In this document: positions 1-12,900 of the stretch, piece after piece
Layout: each line of letters starts with the position of its first letter
How positions within the stretch are numbered: position 1 is the stretch's first letter
Assembly (NCBI GenBank): GCA_030279155.1
Contig: CM059045.1
Span: 28,333,477-28,397,476 of the forward strand
DNA: 64,000 nucleotides
DNA from: Forsythia viridissima
Taxonomy: Eukaryota > Streptophyta > Magnoliopsida > Lamiales > Oleaceae
Reading direction: 5' to 3'
Made by a program: the position numbers and the translations under genes
Notes under the pieces: generated by a model
Seen by the model: only the letters and a program-made list of their open reading frames with translations
The model's database searches: none
Told to the model about the DNA's origin: nothing

Positions 1-2061
1 CCTTCAAATTCTGATGCTGCAGATGCATTGAATTCTGTGACACAACCTAATTTACTGAAAATTTCCAATGGTGCAGACAAAGATTCTTGCCAGAAAGGCT
101 CAGCTTCTGCTGATGTGAGGATGATTGACTCTGAGGGAAAGGGTGACGTAGACGACGGTAGATGTACAAATCGATGCAGAAGCCCGAGCGCATCCGAAAG
201 TAAAGAAGGTGATGAATTTAACACTCGTGTATCTCAGAACACCTATGCCAGTGAGCAATGTTGGGAAAATTCCAAGGATTCAAGCACATTTTTGTCAAGG
301 ATTGGAGATGTTGAAGAGAGCCACAAATTTGACCAGCGTGTTAGTAATCTGAGTAATGATGATCTAGCAAATGACTATGACTTTCCTAGACTTGAAATAA
401 ATAGGGGGACGGATCGGATCAAGAGATCTGACGTTGAACCAGGCTCCCGAATTACAGATCCACTAGAAGTTGCTTGTCAAGTTGCCATAGAAGTGGAAAG
501 AGAAGTTAAAGAATTTGCAGAACGAAGTTCTAGTTTTTCTGAAAAAGTGTCAGAAGGTAAAATCCAGGAGCCAGATATTTCAGAATCTATAAGTAAAAAA
601 CACAACGGCGAGGGCTCACCTAAGGAGATGGCAAATGACAGAGATCTGTCTGCAGGAATTTCGCCAATTGCGAAAGAGTCTGCAACTGGCACTGAGAACC
701 AAGATGCTGAGCAGATGAATAGTGAGCAAGATATGCCAAGTTCTTGGGTCACTGAGGCGGTTCAAGAAGCTGCCAGTACAGAGAAAAGCCTGTGTAACTT
801 TGATCTGAATGAAGAAGTTTATTCGGATGATGCAGATTGTTCTGGAAATGAAATTTCTATCCCCGTCTCTATTGTTTCTGCTTCAAAGGCTGCAGCAGCT
901 CCTGGATTACCTGTTTCTCCATTGCAGTTTGAGGGGAATATTGGATGGAAAGGTTCCTCTGCAACAAGTGCTTTCCGACAAGCATCACCTCGCCGAATAA
1001 CTGAAGGTGACAAGGAAATTTCCAGTGGGGGAAGCAGTAGCAATTCAAAGCAGCGGCACGGATGTCTTCATATTGATCTGAATGTAGCTGGAAACGGCGA
1101 CGACAGAACAGGAGACCGACTACCAGATAAACAAGTCCCAGTATCTTCGGGTCCTACTGGGAAATTTTCACCAGAAGCAAATTCAAGATTAGAGCTACTT
1201 GAGTTGGATCTTAATCATTCAAGTGAAGCTGGTGATGTTCATTCAGATTGGCAGACAGAGCGACAGCTCTTTCCCAAGAGAAATGACCATCCTGGCCAGT
1301 CCCATTCTTCTTCATCATCATCGAAACGGTCATTGTTAACGAATATTGATCTGAATGGCCACCCTTCTTTTCTCAATTCTTCTGATGATTCCCATTTATG
1401 TAAGTTATCTCAAAATTTAAATGCTTCTGGAGGTATCAAGTTGGATGACTCTGCAATATCTATCATGGGTACAAGAGTGGAGGTCAGGCGTAAAGATTTC
1501 GTTCCTCAATTTCTGCCCTTGCCAAATGGGAGGACTCCCAAACTTTCATTTGACATTGATTTGGCAAGAACTGAGAGTATTTTGGGGATGGGATCTGCAC
1601 TTCCATGTGCCCATTCTACCATTTGTGGTTACAATGGCCTTGAACCTGCTATGTCTTTATCCTCCACGATGTATGGACCCGGAGGTCCGATTCCTTACAT
1701 GATGGATTCTAGAGGAGCACCAGTCGTCCCTCAGATAGTGGGCTCTGCTTCATCTCCACCGCCTGCCTTATCTCAATCATCATTCATGATAAGCATGAAT
1801 GGGTCAACTGCTTCAAACGGGGTTGGGCCTACCAGGGCTAGTTTGGATCTCAACTTCAGGTCGATGTTGGAGGGGCGAAATAGGGACCCTGCAGGCTTCG
1901 GGCAGTTCTTGAATTTGAATATGGGTCAGGCCAGGTCGACGGACGAGCAGCTGAGGTCCAGTTCCCAACTCTCAATCAGTTCAGTTGGTGGGAAACGCAA
2001 AGAACCAGATAGTGGATGGGAACATTTCGCCTTTAAACATTATACACCCCCACATAAATAG
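1..2061 (+). CDS. SUO-like / TFIIS-N family nuclear protein, C-terminal part (5' end outside window)
   Basis: The frame is open from base 1 to TAG at 2059-2061 (686 codons), so the window opens inside a large exon; the TTG at 28 is not a start. The protein is rich in Ser, Asp and Glu. It carries repeated (F/I/L)DLN motifs: FDLNEE near 801, IDLNVA near 1074, LDLNHS near 1206, IDLNGH near 1347, LDLNFR near 1843 and LNLNMG near 1912. It also has a GWKGSSATSAFR block near 943 and a GPGGPIPYMMDSRGAPVVPQ block near 1678. From memory, these C-terminal blocks are typical of plant proteins with an N-terminal TFIIS helical-bundle (LW) domain, including SUO (microRNA-mediated repression) and related transcription-elongation-like proteins. 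The N-terminal domain lies outside the window, so the exact subfamily is open. DLN motifs resemble EAR repression motifs, but their role here is inferred. No internal stop or frameshift is seen. Confidence 0.8.
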   Translation, partial: PSNSDAADALNSVTQPNLLKISNGADKDSCQKGSASADVRMIDSEGKGDVDDGRCTNRCRSPSASESKEGDEFNTRVSQNTYASEQCWENSKDSSTFLSRIGDVEESHKFDQRVSNLSNDDLANDYDFPRLEINRGTDRIKRSDVEPGSRITDPLEVACQVAIEVEREVKEFAERSSSFSEKVSEGKIQEPDISESISKKHNGEGSPKEMANDRDLSAGISPIAKESATGTENQDAEQMNSEQDMPSSWVTEAVQEAASTEKSLCNFDLNEEVYSDDADCSGNEISIPVSIVSASKAAAAPGLPVSPLQFEGNIGWKGSSATSAFRQASPRRITEGDKEISSGGSSSNSKQRHGCLHIDLNVAGNGDDRTGDRLPDKQVPVSSGPTGKFSPEANSRLELLELDLNHSSEAGDVHSDWQTERQLFPKRNDHPGQSHSSSSSSKRSLLTNIDLNGHPSFLNSSDDSHLCKLSQNLNASGGIKLDDSAISIMGTRVEVRRKDFVPQFLPLPNGRTPKLSFDIDLARTESILGMGSALPCAHSTICGYNGLEPAMSLSSTMYGPGGPIPYMMDSRGAPVVPQIVGSASSPPPALSQSSFMISMNGSTASNGVGPTRASLDLNFRSMLEGRNRDPAGFGQFLNLNMGQARSTDEQLRSSSQLSISSVGGKRKEPDSGWEHFAFKHYTPPHK

Positions 2062-2295
2062 GTGAGTTTATCTCAGATTTCTTTCTTGTGATTAGATTAG
2101 GATATCAGAACAGGCTGATAGTTTTACAATCATATTAAGCCAAGAAAAGTAGTCAAATTAACTTAAGGAGAGGGATTGGTGAAACTAAATAATTATGGGG
2201 AACATGGATGTATTGTTATTCTTGTGGATAATTACCCAAAAGGAGAATAGAATCTTATTTTAAGTGTTTATTTCTTGGCTTCTTTATCATCTTAG
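2062..2295 (+). other. 3'-UTR intron of the SUO-like gene
   Basis: The stop codon TAG (2059-2061) is followed at once by GTGAGTTT, a strong donor in the context AAATAG/GTGAGT. A pyrimidine-rich tract ending in CATCTTAG gives an acceptor at 2294-2295. The predicted last exon begins at 2296 and is non-coding; the poly(A) site is not clear. Because the junction is at the stop codon itself, the intron should not trigger nonsense-mediated decay under the usual 50-nt rule (inference). Confidence 0.6.
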
Positions 2296-2599
2296 GAAGC
2301 CTCTGCCCACAGCAGGAGACTTGTTACTTGCAGCAGTAATCTCAGATATATATCTATCAATGAAATTAGAGAAAGTATCTTGTATATAGTATATGCATAT
2401 TTGGCATGTTTATGCATAGTATTGGACACAAGTGGACAACAATCAAGAAGATTTTATTCACACTATTGTACAATCCATCTTATCATAATTTATACAAGCT
2501 TATTTGGTACGACTATTGTATGTTTGGTACTCAGTACTAAACACATCAAGAATGAACAAAATTTGAGCTATTTGTGTTCTTTCTTAATACTGTCTTGAA

Positions 2600-3655
2600 A
2601 ATCTAATAATCACTAACAAACGTGCCGTTATTGTTGTAGAAGATTCAAGAACAAGTACATTCATTATTGGTTTTTGTTGAGCATAATGAGAACTACAGTT
2701 TTTGGAATTATGTGGCTGTTGTTTTTTCTTATTTGTTGGTCTCTTTGACAGATATATGATAATATTGGAGATATTTGGCATAAATAGTCTATTTGGGCTT
2801 GCGCTAATTGAGGCTTTGACAGAAAATGAGGTTGAACTTATCAAGAATTGTCATAACTGGCCAGGTTTTTGGCGAAAAATGTATGTTCGGTTGGTGGTAA
2901 TCCACAAATACTGCAGATCTTACCTATTATGATGAATTAATCATTCTTTTTCCGAAGAAATTTCATGTTTGGTCTGTTAAACCGATCAAGATTAAGAAAA
3001 AAAGACGTGTTAAATGCTTGTGGTTTCTTCAGTACAAATATCAAATGTGTTTTTAGATCATGTTCAGATAGTATGATAGACAAGATTTTTAATTCTTTTT
3101 CTTTTTTCTTTTTAATACTATTCAACATTGTTGAATTATCTAACCAAACATGTCATTAAAATACTAATTACTAATGAGAAAATTTGAGTTACATATTATA
3201 ATATGCATTAACTATTTTTTGCCATATCTCTTGGACAATATTGAGGTTTAATTTGGTAATTTTAAACTGAAATTCTTGTGCCACGTATATTTTCAATATT
3301 TTCAATATTTACATCTTTCTTTTACCAATCTTGGCATGACTGGTAAGCTACTCCTGAAACAAGCAATATAGGTTTACAACCGATAAGACCCAATGCATTG
3401 ATTCCATTGCTTGTTGATGTGTTTATTTGCTTGTTGATGTGTTTATTTAATATAGTATGTTTGAAAGTGTTTTATAAATGTCAAATATTATCTTCATAAA
3501 TAAACAGTATTCTCATCACTACTTATTTCGAATATTTACATCTTCCATGTACCAATTTTTAGCATGACCACCAAACTGCCCTGAGAACGAGAAGTCGAAC
3601 AAACCTTTCGTATGTATTAGTATATAAGGTTTCTTAAACAAAAGCGAGATAGGAA
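2600..3655. other. Gene-poor AT-rich spacer
   Basis: No convincing coding sequence. It holds a short tandem duplication (GCTTGTTGATGTGTTTATTT twice, about 3410-3450) and two diverged copies of a segment of about 70 bp starting AATATTTACATCTT (near 3305 and 3533). These look like debris of old insertions. The reading frames here are short and unlike any protein I know. Confidence 0.5.
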
Positions 3656-4935
3656 TTATATTTAGAAAAAATTGCAATTTTCATCTCAAACATTTATAGT
3701 TTGTTATTAATTTAGCATCAATTTTGTTTAGCACTAGGCATCTCCAAATTTTCACTTAATTGTAAACAGATAATAACAGATTTATCCTCATCTTTAAATA
3801 AACAAAAATAAAAGAAAGTAATAAAACAACAAAACTAAGGATAATTGAAAAAGAAGTTCCATAACTTTACAGATAAATCTCACTTAAAATAATTTAATAT
3901 ATATTAACAATATATAAAAAATAAAAAATATATATTTATATTTCATCTTTCCCATCCAAACTTGCTCCACCCACTATCGCCTTGTCTTCATCTTCATGAA
4001 AACCTACCACTACAAATCCCGGCGACGCCAATGCCACCGAAGCCGCCGCCGCCGCCCGTCGATGTAGACGTTTGCAAAACAATGAAAATTGATTCAAACA
4101 TGAATAAATCTATAATTTTTTTATAATAAATCTATGAATTTACAGTACAACAGATGCGGTGGAAATCAATCTCCAACCTTTTATCCAATTTCACCACCAC
4201 AAAACAATATAACTTAACAATTCAAAATCAAATCAAGAAATCCAAACCCATCAAAAACTTGGAGAAAAGACCCATAAAAAATTCTCGAGAGATGAAATTT
4301 GAGAGCTCCGATTTCGAATCTTGGGTCACTCTTTGAGTTGAGAATGGATGAGATTATTTGTGATCATTTTGAAACTTGCAGCTAAATATCAAATTGTAGG
4401 AGCTCGAAAGAAAACTGTCTTTCTTCAACTTCCCAGAAAATTTCCCTTCTAATTTGTTCATAATTTTCTTCTTAACTATCTCATTATGTTTTCTTCGTGT
4501 CTTTTTTTTATACAATCAAATTTTTTTTTTAATTCTGAATTAATTTTCTAAGGTAGAGGTGGTATCGCCACCCTCGCCGTTATTGCATTTGTAAAATTGG
4601 TGTTTAGCCATGAGTGGTTGTGGGGTAGGGGGTGGATTGGTAGGATGAGCTTAGTTATGAAAGATGGAATGTCTATTTTTTCTGGAAAAAAAATTGAGGT
4701 TAATATATATTTAATTGTTCAAGGTAAAATTTTCTCTTAGTTTTGTTGTTTTTTACTTTATTTTATTTTTGTTTATTTAAAAAAGAAAGCAAATCCGTCG
4801 TTATTTGTTAATAAAGACTTGATTTACAATTAAGTGAAAAGTTTGGAATATCTGGTGATCAAAAAAAAGTTGAAGATAAATTAATAACAAACTACAAAAA
4901 TTGAAAACGAAAAGTGCAAATTTTCCTTATATTTA
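3656..4935. mobile_element. Mutator-like TIR element A with perfect 9-bp target duplication
   Basis: The element spans 3665-4926. It is flanked by TTATATTTA at 3656-3664 and 4927-4935, a perfect 9-bp direct repeat as left by Mutator-like (MULE) insertion. The ends are long imperfect inverted repeats of roughly 230 bp: left about 3665-3900, right about 4700-4926. They contain a matching run (AGTTTGTTATTAATTTAGC on the left, its complement near 4880). There is no transposase, so it is non-autonomous. The interior (about 3950-4560) is less AT-rich, with a run of Gly/Ala/Pro-type codons near 4018-4070. It may be captured host DNA, but I cannot name a source. The outer ends resemble the element at 61840-63199. 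Confidence 0.8.
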
Positions 4936-5904
4936 GGGAAATTGGTGTAAATGGTCCATAACCTTTGTTTTTTTGGCACAACAATCTCTAATCTATGTAT
5001 TTTTGTGCACAATTGGTTCTTATTTGATGAAAAGGATAAAATACTCTTTATTTTTAATTAAAAAAAATTGCAATTGAATTTGTACCTTTTGTAAAATGTG
5101 CAAATAGTCCAATATATTTATTAAATAATATTTAATTTAGCATATTAAATATATTATTGTAGTCGTGCCAATTAAATTTTTCATAAAAGAAATTTATTGC
5201 GCTTTAGGTATATGTAATTGCTATGTAATGTGAAAAAACTTGAATAGAAATTAAATTAAATAAATAACAAAATTGGTTTATAATTTTATGACATTGAACC
5301 AATCTTATTATGTTTTTTAAACATAAAAATATTAACAAAAATTAATTTACACATTATGTGTTCTTTATTTTGAACGATAAATTAAAATATGAAGAATACA
5401 ATTTGAACTCTAATATTTGTAGTTAATAAACGAATAGTTCAATTAAATAAAAATATTTGAATATCAAATTTGTGACAATGTTATTTTTCTTATGTTGAAA
5501 CAATAAAATTAAAGTTTAAAATTTAAATAATATGATTACTTAATAATAATAAAATAATTTTAATTAACATGTTTGCTAATAATTATGGACTTAAATTTTA
5601 ATTATTTTATAATAGTTCGTAAAATATACAAAATAATTTAATATATTATTAATTTGTTTGTTTCTTTTAATTTTTTAGACAAAAATAAAAATATCAGATT
5701 CATTTGCACTTTTTGCAAAGATTAGAAATCCAATTGAAAATTTTTCTAATTAAAAATAAAGACATTTATCTTTTTCATCAAATAAGAACTAATTATATAC
5801 TAAAACACACATTAAAACTTATGTGCCAAAAATTAAAATTAAAAACTATTTTCACACTGAGGACAAAAGTTAACAAACATTTACACCAATTTCCCTTATA
5901 TATA
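4936..5904. mobile_element. Mutator-like TIR element B, abutting element A
   Basis: The element spans 4936-5895. It starts GGGAAATTGGTGTAAATG and ends with the inverted partner CATTTACACCAATTTCCC-like sequence at about 5877-5895. The inverted ends are roughly 200 bp, and matching runs near 5030 and 5755 read as complements. The left flank TTATATTTA (4927-4935) and right flank TTATATATA (5896-5904) match at 8 of 9 bases, fitting a 9-bp MULE target duplication. The interior is very AT-rich filler with no coding content. It shares its left flank with element A. Confidence 0.7.
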
Positions 5905-6389
5905 TTTATTATACATATACTACCTCTGACAAGGATTCCTAGCCCTTTATTTTTGAAGCCAGAAGCCAGAGCAGCCTAACGGCAGACCGAGGCTTGAGGG
6001 CTTAACTTGCATGTGACCATCTACCGACCCCAAGAGGGAAATAAACATCGTGACTTATTATTATAAACTCAAAAGATAAAATAAATAAAAGAGTTATAAC
6101 TTTGTCGTGTACAACAAACATGTCCCATTACCACTTCAACAACAGTTGTAATTGTAATTTCGCATTTTAACAATAATGTTTTTTTGCATACATTGATTGG
6201 GATTAGAAAAGAGTAATTTAAAATAATTAACAAAATTCTATGCATCAAAGTCGGGCTCCCTAATGTTCGTGGAACAAAATTGTACCCGAGACAAAAGTAC
6301 TATTACTACTACTACTTTGTGCATATCTATACTCAATAAATAAAATATGTTGCATAACATAAGCATAATTACAATATTATTTCCTAGAA
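5905..6389. other. Intergenic spacer downstream of RH28
   Basis: AT-rich DNA between element B and the 3' end of the minus-strand helicase gene. No coding region or recognisable repeat was seen. Confidence 0.4.
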
Positions 6390-6939
6390 TTTATTTCTTA
6401 AAAGTAGGTATACAACTATTGCAAATTTCACCAAATTTTTCATAAGGGTACAGGCTGGTACTTCTGTAGTTAATCATTTTCAAACTCATCCGACTAGTGC
6501 ATTACGCAATACCACCAGGCACCAGCCCTCCGGCCACAAAAAGGAAAACGTGGGACAAACCAAGACAGGTTAATAATGATTCATCTTCATAAATTCAATG
6601 ACAATATTCCAGTGAAAGCTTACAAAATTATGGAAATGGCAAAAGATAACTAAAGAAACAGAGGCAAGCATCTCGTGGCTCAACAGTTCCAACATCTCAA
6701 TAAACCACCATGAGACTCCATCCAACTGTACATTTTTCTCAGTTAAAACCTCATCAGCTTCGAGAAAGTGTGAATTATCCAAAATTGAATCATCACTCAT
6801 TGTATATTGTATAAACGTCCTGCTGGGAGATCTTAAATCCCAACCAAGAAACTCAAAATAATTATAATCATACCACGAAGCATCAGCTTCTGAAATGATT
6901 TCCAAAATTTCCCCAAGCAATTCAACAAACCTACCGAAG
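6390..6939 (-). other. Predicted 3' UTR of the RH28 gene with AATAAA signal
   Basis: The stop codon of the helicase lies at 6940-6942 (minus strand). Downstream on that strand is about 550 bp with no conserved protein, and an AATAAA signal at 6390-6395. A 116-codon open frame here (6570-6920) is not conserved and falls inside the probable UTR. The 3' boundary is an estimate. Confidence 0.45.
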
Positions 6940-6955
6940 CTACCTGCGCTTGTAT
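6940..6955 (-). other. RH28: RH28 last coding micro-exon (16 bp)
   Basis: Exon 18 ends TCACG at 8032, followed by GTATAAAT. The next acceptor TTGTGCAG lies 1,076 bp away and is followed by A TAC AAG CGC AGG TAG. Splicing gives the conserved terminal RYKRR and a stop. Without it, the frame would run on through intron sequence to 7878, adding a non-conserved tail of about 50 residues. Confidence 0.8.
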
Positions 6956-9900
6956 CTGCACAAGTAGCAGAGTTAAGCTTAGAGATAATTTTTAGATGTC
7001 AAAGAGCATGTTTTGCTAAAGCTTAAAAAGTTATTTTTAATCAACTTTTTTGTCAATCGTGTCACAGATTTTTTAGAAGTTAGTTTTTTTCTTTTTAGAT
7101 TTTCAGTCGTTACTGTCATCTTAGTCAAACTTGCTGAAATTCCAGGGCTAGAAGTCACTCTGGACAAAGCTCCATAAACATAGTGCAGAACACTTAATGT
7201 AAGAAAACAATTTTCTACAGTAAAATTATTCTCACAGCAAATGAGAAATCTAAATGCCCTGAAAGTACCAAGTAAAAGAATATGATGTACTGAAATCATG
7301 AAATTTAACTTCAGAATTTTGTTAGACAGTCTCACAGAAAGTAAAGGTAAAGAGATAAATTTGAATCAGTTTTCTAGATCTTTATGGAACAGTCAAATAG
7401 TTGTACCGAAGGCAACATATAGTTGAACATAACCTGCATGCTAGTGGGACCTCAACATCGAAAATCAGTATTCTAAAAAGCGTAAAACGTGGCTAGGTGT
7501 GATGGTCAAGCTTCAAACTTTTCGGCCCTAGGCGAGACAATGGCGAGGAGTGGAGGCCGCGCATTACACCTAGACGAGCTTTTTAGAACAGTGTCGAAAA
7601 TCTTATTCCCAGTGCCTCAACCTTGATGCAGTTTTCAGTTTTTAACATTACATATTCTTAGCCATCTATAGTAATATCTGGAAAAAAGGATTTCCGCTCC
7701 AATAACACTGATGTGAACAATACCATATCTAGGAATCTAGTGCTATCTTTCTCTTTCCAAAAAATGCCACTAATTAGGAAAAGTGAATATTGACAAACTG
7801 TGAGGAAGAGAACGGACCTAAAATCATGTGGACTAATAAAAACAAATTGGGAATTTGTGATTTAACTTTGGATGTGATTATTGATAGAGCAGAGGGGAAA
7901 AAGATCCATCTAACTGCGACGAGATACGGCTATGTTGAATTGAATTAAATTTCTGGTCTACACTAAACCAGTAAATGCAGAAAACAAAAATAAAAACCAA
8001 AGCAGATAGAAGATCGTGATCAGATTTATACCGTGACTTGCTCTTGAACGAGGACTTCTTCTTTCCTACTCCACGCTGGAGATTTTTCTGCTTTTTAGCA
8101 CTCATGTCATCCTGAAATAGTTCCCGCATCTCTTCGGTTCTTGATTTATTTATTTGGGAAGGATTCTTGGATTTCTTAACTGACTTTCTCACAATCTTGC
8201 CAGCATCTACAGCCTTCTTTGCAGCCTTCACTGCTTTAGCCCGACGGTAAGCCACATCAACAAGGGAAATTCCATTTCTTTCTCTCTTATTTTTCTCCTC
8301 TCCCTGATAATTTCAAATGTTAATTCTTATAAACTTATATGTGACGTATGGGGATGCTATAATTTCGCATGTCAAAAATAAGTACAGCATAGTCAAGATA
8401 TGGTAGACGTGCACAAAATAAAATGAGACCGAGAATAAGAAAGAATAAATGCTACAGCAGGACATCAGAACATGGAATACCATGATTACCACGTGACAGT
8501 ATAACCACCATTACCATAATTGGCATTCTAATTCAATTTTTTTTTTTTAATAGTTGTGAGAAATACCCCATCATTATTGTATTTGTATGAAATAATTCAG
8601 CCAATATTTGCATCATAAGTCTCCTAGAAAATCCCCTTGCACCATTGATACAAATTTCAATTATAAGACAATGTTACTCATACATGGTACAAAACAAAGA
8701 AAAGGGAAATATACATACTTTGTTTTCATCTTCTAGCGTCTCTCTAGCTGCTTCCAATTTCCTCCTTTGCTTCCTAGGCAAATTTTTCTGTCCAAAACAA
8801 TCATCTTCATATCAATAAATTTGGCCAATTAATTTGTACACAATCGTAAGAATTTAGGATGAGAATCACCTCTCGCTGTCGCTTTCTCTTTTCCTTCATC
8901 TTCGAGTCTTCCGCTTGTTCTGCACTAATCACCTCACTTCCAGAACCATTCCGTTTTTCCAGAGATTCCTATTAAACCAATTGCAGAAGCCAATTCAGCA
9001 ATTCACAAACAAATGTACTTAACACAAGATTCTTTAGAGGTGAAAAGATAAGAACTACATGAACAATAAACATGTCCATATAGTTATGATATGGGATCAT
9101 AGAAAGACCCATGGATAATAATTTTTTCTCATGCATGAGATGGCAGCCAAATGAAACACAGGAGTATAAGATTTGCATGCTGACTATCATTCTTGCCCAT
9201 TCAATTGTACTGATATAATGAGCTATATAATAGAAAATATTTCAAATAGAAGTGGAAGGGAGAATTGACACAAAAAATGAAGCGATAACTACAGAGAAGA
9301 AGCATATCAATTATCAAATAAATAACAGTTTTTTGGAAAATATATAAAGGATAATAAAAAAAGGAAAAGCGACAATTTTGGTCCAAATTTTCTCCATATG
9401 CGATCCTGTAGGATAAAACAAAAATTGGTGATGTGCTTTCAGACAATGGAACGATCAAACCTGAGGCTAATTCCTTAAAATAGATGCAAAGAACAAGTTC
9501 ATTTCCACTTATACCCTCAACGAGGCCTAACTGGATAAAAAGGTCATTTGTAAATCACTAAAATGGTCACAAAAGTAAACACCCGGAGTCTGGTTAACAG
9601 TGCCTCGGGCATTCTCTTTCACAGTAAGACATCTAGCAGTTGAATTTGCAACAGCAATAGCAACAGCCTTAATGAATCAAATACTGTAGAATTTCACATG
9701 CTAAGTAAAAAATGTGTTCACAAGCCAATAGAACTTTGTATATACATCCATGTTTCTAGTACCTTTGCTGCCTTTGCTACAAGCTTTTTCTCCTTTTCTG
9801 TAGAAAACCAAGTTCTTTTAGGGCGTGAATAAATTTCATCTTTGTGCTCAATCATGTTTTCTGCCTGCAAGGTCATGGAGAAATGCATTTTTATACATCA

Positions 9901-12900
9901 CAAGTTGCAGTAGCAAGGGAATTTGTTTTTGGAATTAGCATCCCTGACATCAAACTTGTAATTGATGCAAATAAAAAATTAATAAGTGTCTTTCATTGGG
10001 AAGTGGTTGAAAGCTTTGGTGGTAGCAAGCTATCAACAGTAGGAAACGTAAAATGAAAATAGTAGGAAAGAAACCTTTGTTGCCTCCATCTCAGCTTTTC
10101 TTAGAGCCATCTCTTCCCTGCAGCAACCAGCAAAAATAAATAGGGGTTCGCGAACTCATAAATTTTTAGGATGTGAAATCAGATGGAGAATAAATTACTT
10201 ACTTTTCTTCTTGAAGAACTGAAGCCACTTGATCCTCCATTTGCTCAATTATTTCAGACCACTTCTTTATTGATTGCTCCGCAACAATTCTGCTCCTCAG
10301 CTTTGAACCAATTCTTTTAACCTGTCACAGTGTTCCAGGAAGTCTTAGCAGAAAATTCTTCTCTTTTTTCTGTTAAGCTAAAGGTTTATTGTTTTATTTC
10401 CTCTTTTTCTTGATGATCCTTTAGAACTGGAAAAAAAAGGTATCAATAGGGACTGACAAAAAGAACTAAGATCCATATAGGGGGTGGGTCAATTGTCAGT
10501 GATGAACATGGACCCAGGAAGTACGGAACACTTATGAATCTACAAAAGTTGTCTTTAATAACATGTTTGCACTATGCCAGTTTGTTCTAGGTAAGCTTCC
10601 GTTTTCACATTACATGTTTACACTATGCCAGCTTGTTCCAGGTAAGCTTACTGCTTACATTTCATATTTGCTTCTGTAATTGTAATTCGCTCCAATGCTG
10701 GTAACAATTATAAACCTATATCTCACATCTTTAGGTACTTAAGATCAAACAACGTCAACAAATTAAGCGCTTATTAGCCAATATCAGTGAAACAGGAATA
10801 GAGGTCACAAACATTTGACAAAGACTATTAAAAGAAAGGTATCAAATGTAGGATGGCCCTTAAATGCAATGCAGCTTTTAATGAAGAACAAGCAGACAGA
10901 TCACAGAAATCCTCTCTCAAGAATTGAACCACCTAAGAACACGTCAAAAACTGCTGAATCTTGAATTGGGGGCAGAAGATTCTTACAATAGATTTAAGAA
11001 GTGACCGATCATTATCGGTAACAAAGGTAACAGCATATCCTTCTCTGCCAGCTCTGGCTGTGCGACCCACTCGATGAACATAACTGCAAGAAAGGGATTT
11101 TATATATTTTCATATTTGTATATTTTGCTTGAGACGGGGTGGACAAATGATGAATGTTAAAAGATAGAAAAGTTGAGAAACCTGGTTTCTAATTCTTGCA
11201 CTGAAAGAGCAAATAAAGTAAACCCCAAAGCCATTTAATTAATAGCCATTTCTAGGGGGTTGAAACAACGCCAGTTTTGGACATAATAGGGACGAAAAGG
11301 AGTTCACCACTTACCTAGTAAGGTCACGAGGACATGCAAAGTTTATAACTGTTTGAACCCCAATAATATCGAGGCCCTACACAATAGGCATAAAAACATG
11401 AGAGGATATAAACATTAATGATAAAGCTAATCATCCAGCAATTCAAAATAATATAAAGAATTCAACAACTATATCAAAGTAGCATGATTTTTGGAGATCT
11501 GAAAATGGAAACAGGAGCATTTGAATCATTGATTTGGAGAAACGATCAAGTGAAACACGAACATCCTACCACCACTAATCAAAACAAATTGATATTTTTT
11601 ATTCTTACACGAGCAGCAACATCCGTTGCAATCAGAAAATCTACTTGCTGCTTCCTGAAAAGCTCCAAGGCCTATGCAACAGAATGTGAATAAGTAAGGG
11701 TGCTTGAACACACACAAAAAAAAAAAAAGGAAACTCATAGTTGAAAATCTGTTGACGCTGAGGACTTACATCTAGACGCTGGGCCTGGGTTAGATTTCCA
11801 TGAAGTTCGGCTGCTTTAAAGCCAGCTAAACCAAATATAATTTTCAACCTATGTGCTGCCTGTTTCGTTCCACTGCCAATAGAAACATAAATGAGCATTG
11901 ACTGAAGCATTTTAGACATTGAAAGGGAAGAAACTCAGAAAAATTTGAGATCAGTGAAGATATGGTACCTATGTAAGAAATAATTCAATGAGAAAGCATT
12001 TTTTTAATTATTATTTCATTACCATATTCAAGTACATGTTGCCCAATCAACAACAAAAAACTAAATTTTATTCTCAATAAATTTGAGGGGCTACATTAAT
12101 ATTTTTTCTCTAGTTCGTTGAATCCATTGCTACATGACTACATCTACCAAGGAAATCAAATACTTAGCAACCACATCATGCCATATTAATTTGGCCAACT
12201 TCTCCATCTTCTAAGTTGTTCTATCGCATTGCTTATGTGAATGGACGCTTCTTCAGGTGTACATAAGAGGTGTAAAGCAAACTACACGTGGGCCACCTAT
12301 GGGCCCGGCACAGCCTGAACTTTTCTACAGGGCCAGGCTGTTCAGAAAAATGCAAGGCCCAGCACGTTCATAGAGGTGTAAAAAAAACTCAATACGGACC
12401 ACCAATGGGTCCAGCATGGGCCGGCCCCGCCCGAACTTTTCTTCTGGGCCAGGCTCTCAAAAAAATGCATGGTCCGGGACATCCCAGAGGCTTGTTCAAC
12501 AGTTTTTAAATTTTGACGGGTACATTTTTTGAAGGAACAGAAACAAAAAAATTAAAAGAGGCCCACGCAGGCTGGACCAAGCTAAACAAAGGTCGGGCCA
12601 CCCACGCCTGGGAGTCACAATCCGGATTTACACCTCTAGATGTACACAAGACTTGCCACATCCACCTACATCTTTTCCCTAATTATCTTCAATTGGTGCC
12701 TTTTCCACTGTTGACTTGTATGGTTATTTTCTTATTGTATCAATTATAGTATGACCCCACATCCATCTTGACATCCTCATTTCCGTTACATCCATCTCAT
12801 GGACATTTTGTGATTTAAAGACTCAATCTATAAACACAAGACTTCGATAAGTTTTTATTTTCTTTTTAAAGAAACAAGTGACGGACATTTTCAGCAGGCT

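Noticed and set aside
28..2061. Start of the SUO-like frame at base 28
   Set aside because: Base 28 is TTG, and the frame is open to the window edge; the gene simply enters from the left.
7878..8255. Independent 125-aa minus-strand gene
   Set aside because: It is RH28 exon 18 read through its donor site into the intron; the conserved end is restored by splicing to 6940-6955.
12288..12749. Two plus-strand frames of 73 and 78 codons
   Set aside because: They fall on a GC-rich MITE inside an RH28 intron; the open frames come from composition.
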